Positions 62,311-64,000 of a DNA stretch of 64,000 nucleotides are shown in pieces. A program made the position numbers and the translations under genes. Each line of letters opens with the position of its first letter. The first letter of the stretch is position 1. The DNA is from Tautonia sociabilis. GTDB lineage: Bacteria > Planctomycetota > Planctomycetia > Isosphaerales > Isosphaeraceae. The stretch lies in contig NZ_RYZH01000034.1 in the NCBI RefSeq assembly GCF_003977685.1, forward strand, positions 1 through 64,000, read 5' to 3'. The notes beneath the pieces are model-generated. The model was not told the origin of the DNA. It made no database searches and was given only the letters and a program-made list of their open reading frames with translations.

Positions 62311-62346
62311 CCCCCGATCCGGGGGATGACATCCCCTCGCGTTTTT
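62311..62346 (+). terminator. Overlapping alternative hairpins with T5 tract
   Basis: CCCCCG/CGGGGG (62311-62316 with 62320-62325) and GGGGAT/ATCCCC (62322-62327 with 62331-62336) share GGGG and cannot form together. The second is followed by T5 at 62342-62346. It lies 32 nt after the DapA-type gene and about 130 nt before the peptidase gene. Confidence 0.5.
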
Positions 62347-62474
62347 GCTAAGGTTCGCGACCGTCGCGGCCGATGGGCGGGAGCCCGGCCGCGTCGGATC
62401 GCCCGGCGATCGCTCGAACGGAATCGAGGCGGGCCCACGACGGGTCCGCGCAACCGGTCACGGAGGACTCGGGC

Positions 62475-63347
62475 ATGGGCATCCGCCCTCGGACCCGGAC
62501 GTTCGGCCGCCGCGCCCTGGCGGCCCTGGCGCTCGCCCTCACACCGATGCTGGCCGGGGCGTCCGCCCGATCGGACAACTTCGTCGTCGAGGCGCCCAGC
62601 GCCGAGGCCGCGCGGCAGGTCGCCCGATACGCCGAGCACTACCGGACGGTCATCGCCCGCCAGTGGCTCGGCCAGGAGCTCCCCGACTGGCCGACCCCCT
62701 GCTCGATCCGGGTCACCCTGACCGGGGGAGAGGCCGGCGGCGTGACCTCCTTCGGCTTCGCCGGCGGCACGGTGGCCGACCAGGAGATCCGCCTCGAAGG
62801 CCGGCTCGACCGGATCCTCGCCTCGGCCCTGCCTCATGAGATCACGCACACCATTTTCGCCTCCTACTTCGGCGGCCCGCTGCCGAGGTGGGCCGACGAG
62901 GGGGCCTCGCTGCTCAGCGAGGATCGCCGAGAGCGGCTCCGCCACGAGCGCTTCGCCGCCGACCTGCTCGCCCGAACCGGCGGCTGGCCGCTCCCGGAAC
63001 TGTTCTCCATCGAGGAATACCCCAGGGACCTGATGGGGTTCTACGGCCAGGGCTATTCCGTTTCCCGATTCCTGGTCGAGCACGGCGGCCGGCAACGCTT
63101 CCTGGCCTTCCTGAAGGACGGCATGGAGCGGGGCTGGGACGAGGCGACGCGCACCCACTACCGCTTCGCCAACGCCCGGGAGCTCGACCGCGCCTGGAGG
63201 TCTTGGCACTCGGTCGCCTCTCACTCGCTCGACCCGGCCCCCTCCCCCGGCGACGCGATCGCCGCCCGGACCGACACCGGAGCGTCCTCGGATCGCGGCT
63301 CGGTCGTCTTCCGAGGCCAGTCGCCGGCCGACCGGGCCTCCCGGTAG
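62475..63347 (+). CDS. Exported gluzincin-type metallopeptidase-like protein
   Basis: 290 residues. Signal peptide about 1-32 (RRALAALALALTPMLAGASA). ALPHEITHTIFASYF gives H121-E122-x2-H125, and RWADEGAS places E142 as the third zinc ligand: the HExxH...E pattern of gluzincins (peptidase MA-like). The middle (about 150-225) is helical with YGQGYSVSRFLVEHGG, and the C terminus is low-complexity. ACGGAGGA precedes ATG 62475 by 7 nt. Secreted proteolytic role inferred; substrate unknown. Confidence 0.85.
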   Translation: MGIRPRTRTFGRRALAALALALTPMLAGASARSDNFVVEAPSAEAARQVARYAEHYRTVIARQWLGQELPDWPTPCSIRVTLTGGEAGGVTSFGFAGGTVADQEIRLEGRLDRILASALPHEITHTIFASYFGGPLPRWADEGASLLSEDRRERLRHERFAADLLARTGGWPLPELFSIEEYPRDLMGFYGQGYSVSRFLVEHGGRQRFLAFLKDGMERGWDEATRTHYRFANARELDRAWRSWHSVASHSLDPAPSPGDAIAARTDTGASSDRGSVVFRGQSPADRASR

Positions 63348-63350
63348 AAT
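63345..63350 (+). promoter_or_regulatory. Candidate -10 box (TAGAAT) of the cysteine-synthase-family gene
   Basis: TAGAAT overlaps the TAG stop of the peptidase gene and lies 64 nt before ATG 63415. No -35. Part of it is fixed by the stop codon, so it may be chance. Confidence 0.3.
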
Positions 63351-63414
63351 CAGGGGGCCAGGCCGACGCCCCCGACGGCCCGGGGGCTCCCTCGTCCTCC
63401 TTCCCACACACATC

Positions 63415-64000
63415 ATGAATCGCCCCCCCGCGCTGGCCCGATCCGTCCTGGACACCATCGGGAACACACCGCTCGTCGAGCTCTCCCGGATTCCCGCCCT
63501 CCTCGGCCTGGAGGGCCGCCTCCTGGTGAAGCTCGAATTCTTCAGCCCGGGGGCGAGCAAGAAGGACCGGGTGGCCCTGGAACTGATCCGAAGGGCGAAG
63601 GCCGAGGGGCTCCTACGCGACGGCCAGCCGGTCGTCGAGCTGACCAGCGGCAACACCGGGACCGGCCTGGCGATCGTCTGTCGGGCCCTCGGCCACCCGT
63701 TCGTGGCGGTCATGTCCCGAGGCAACAGCATCGAGCGCGCCCGGATGATGGCCGCCCTCGGCGCCGAGGTCGTCTTGGTCGACCAGGCCCCGGGCTCGGT
63801 CCCCGGCCAGGTCACGGGGGAGGATCTGAGGCTCGTCGACGAGGCCGCCTCCCGGATCGTCTCCGACCGAGGCGCCTTCCGGGCCCGCCAGTTCGAGCGC
63901 GCCGGGAGCGTGCTCGCCCACGAGCTCCACACCGGCCCCGAGCTCTGGGAGCAGTCGCTCGGCGCGATCGACGCCTACGTCGATTGCCCCGGAACCAGCG
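63415..64000 (+). CDS. PLP-dependent cysteine-synthase-family protein, N-terminal part (3' end outside window)
   Basis: The frame is open to the window end (195 codons seen). VLDTIGNTPLVEL is the family opening, and GASKKDR (K50 the expected PLP lysine, variant of the usual GxSxKDR) and ELTSGNTGTGLA bind PLP and the substrate carboxylate. The family makes cysteine from O-acetylserine or homocysteine derivatives; the exact substrate cannot be told from this half. The start ATG 63415 has no strong Shine-Dalgarno. Confidence 0.88.
   Translation, partial: MNRPPALARSVLDTIGNTPLVELSRIPALLGLEGRLLVKLEFFSPGASKKDRVALELIRRAKAEGLLRDGQPVVELTSGNTGTGLAIVCRALGHPFVAVMSRGNSIERARMMAALGAEVVLVDQAPGSVPGQVTGEDLRLVDEAASRIVSDRGAFRARQFERAGSVLAHELHTGPELWEQSLGAIDAYVDCPGTS

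Noticed and set aside
1-64000. CRISPR arrays, insertion sequences, prophage or integrase/att sites
   Set aside because: No regularly spaced repeats, transposase, integrase or tRNA-end duplication were seen, including at the tRNA-Gly.

Overview
The window is a GC-rich (roughly 70%) stretch of a planctomycete chromosome. The best guess at family is Isosphaeraceae, which is an inference. The evidence is the density of planctomycete-type cytochrome/dehydrogenase families (DUF1549/DUF1553, DUF1587-1595 type, DUF1552, PSCyt1 fused to WD40, propeller plus HEAT plus CxxCH proteins), formylglycine sulfatases, a PEP-CTERM protein, paired ClpP genes and the absence of dense operons. No phage, insertion sequence, CRISPR array or replication origin was seen.

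Layout. 1-6.2 kb: a secreted, probably envelope-associated cluster (Ig-like/PPC-type protein, DUF1549/DUF1553 cytochrome protein, cytochrome-WD40-coiled-coil protein). 6.3-10.9 kb, minus strand: secreted protein, anti-sigma factor, ECF sigma factor, small membrane protein and queE. 11-18.5 kb: TPR-peroxiredoxin protein, CrtC-like protein, csrA, a lipoprotein, an HTH regulator with a degenerate S24 domain and an FHA protein. 18.9-22.1 kb: tRNA-Gly(GCC), trigger factor and two clpP genes, a protein quality-control block. 22.3-25.7 kb, minus strand: membrane protein, Nudix hydrolase, fabI and a secreted protein. 25.7-28.9 kb: a carboxymuconolactone-decarboxylase/peroxidase-related gene with an in-frame TGA, followed by pxpB, pxpA and pxpC (5-oxoprolinase). 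29-37 kb: lipoprotein, large propeller-HEAT-heme protein, PEP-CTERM protein, succinate-semialdehyde-type dehydrogenase and an Uma2 remnant. 37-46 kb: RNA methyltransferase, two sulfatases and a two-gene version of the propeller/HEAT/heme module carrying an SGNH hydrolase domain. 46-53 kb: two tandem membrane-anchored CX5R phosphatases, a thioesterase, and a DUF1592-type/DUF1552 pair. 53-64 kb: zinc-ribbon membrane protein, DksA-family protein, HtrA protease, trpD, GNAT, rhomboid, STAS protein, DapA-superfamily enzyme, gluzincin-type peptidase and the start of a cysteine-synthase-family gene.

The most interesting signal is at 25763-26374. One reading frame carries a conserved CxxC-type redox motif whose second cysteine codon is TGA. 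A hairpin with the geometry of a bacterial SECIS element follows the TGA. The gene is translationally coupled to pxpB, so a selenoenzyme appears to sit at the head of a 5-oxoproline salvage operon.

Promoters here often show only a TANNNT -10 box, recurrently TAGAAT. Several hairpins lie at convergent gene ends. Start codons were chosen mainly from Shine-Dalgarno sequences and signal peptides, so many genes here start well inside the longest open frame.
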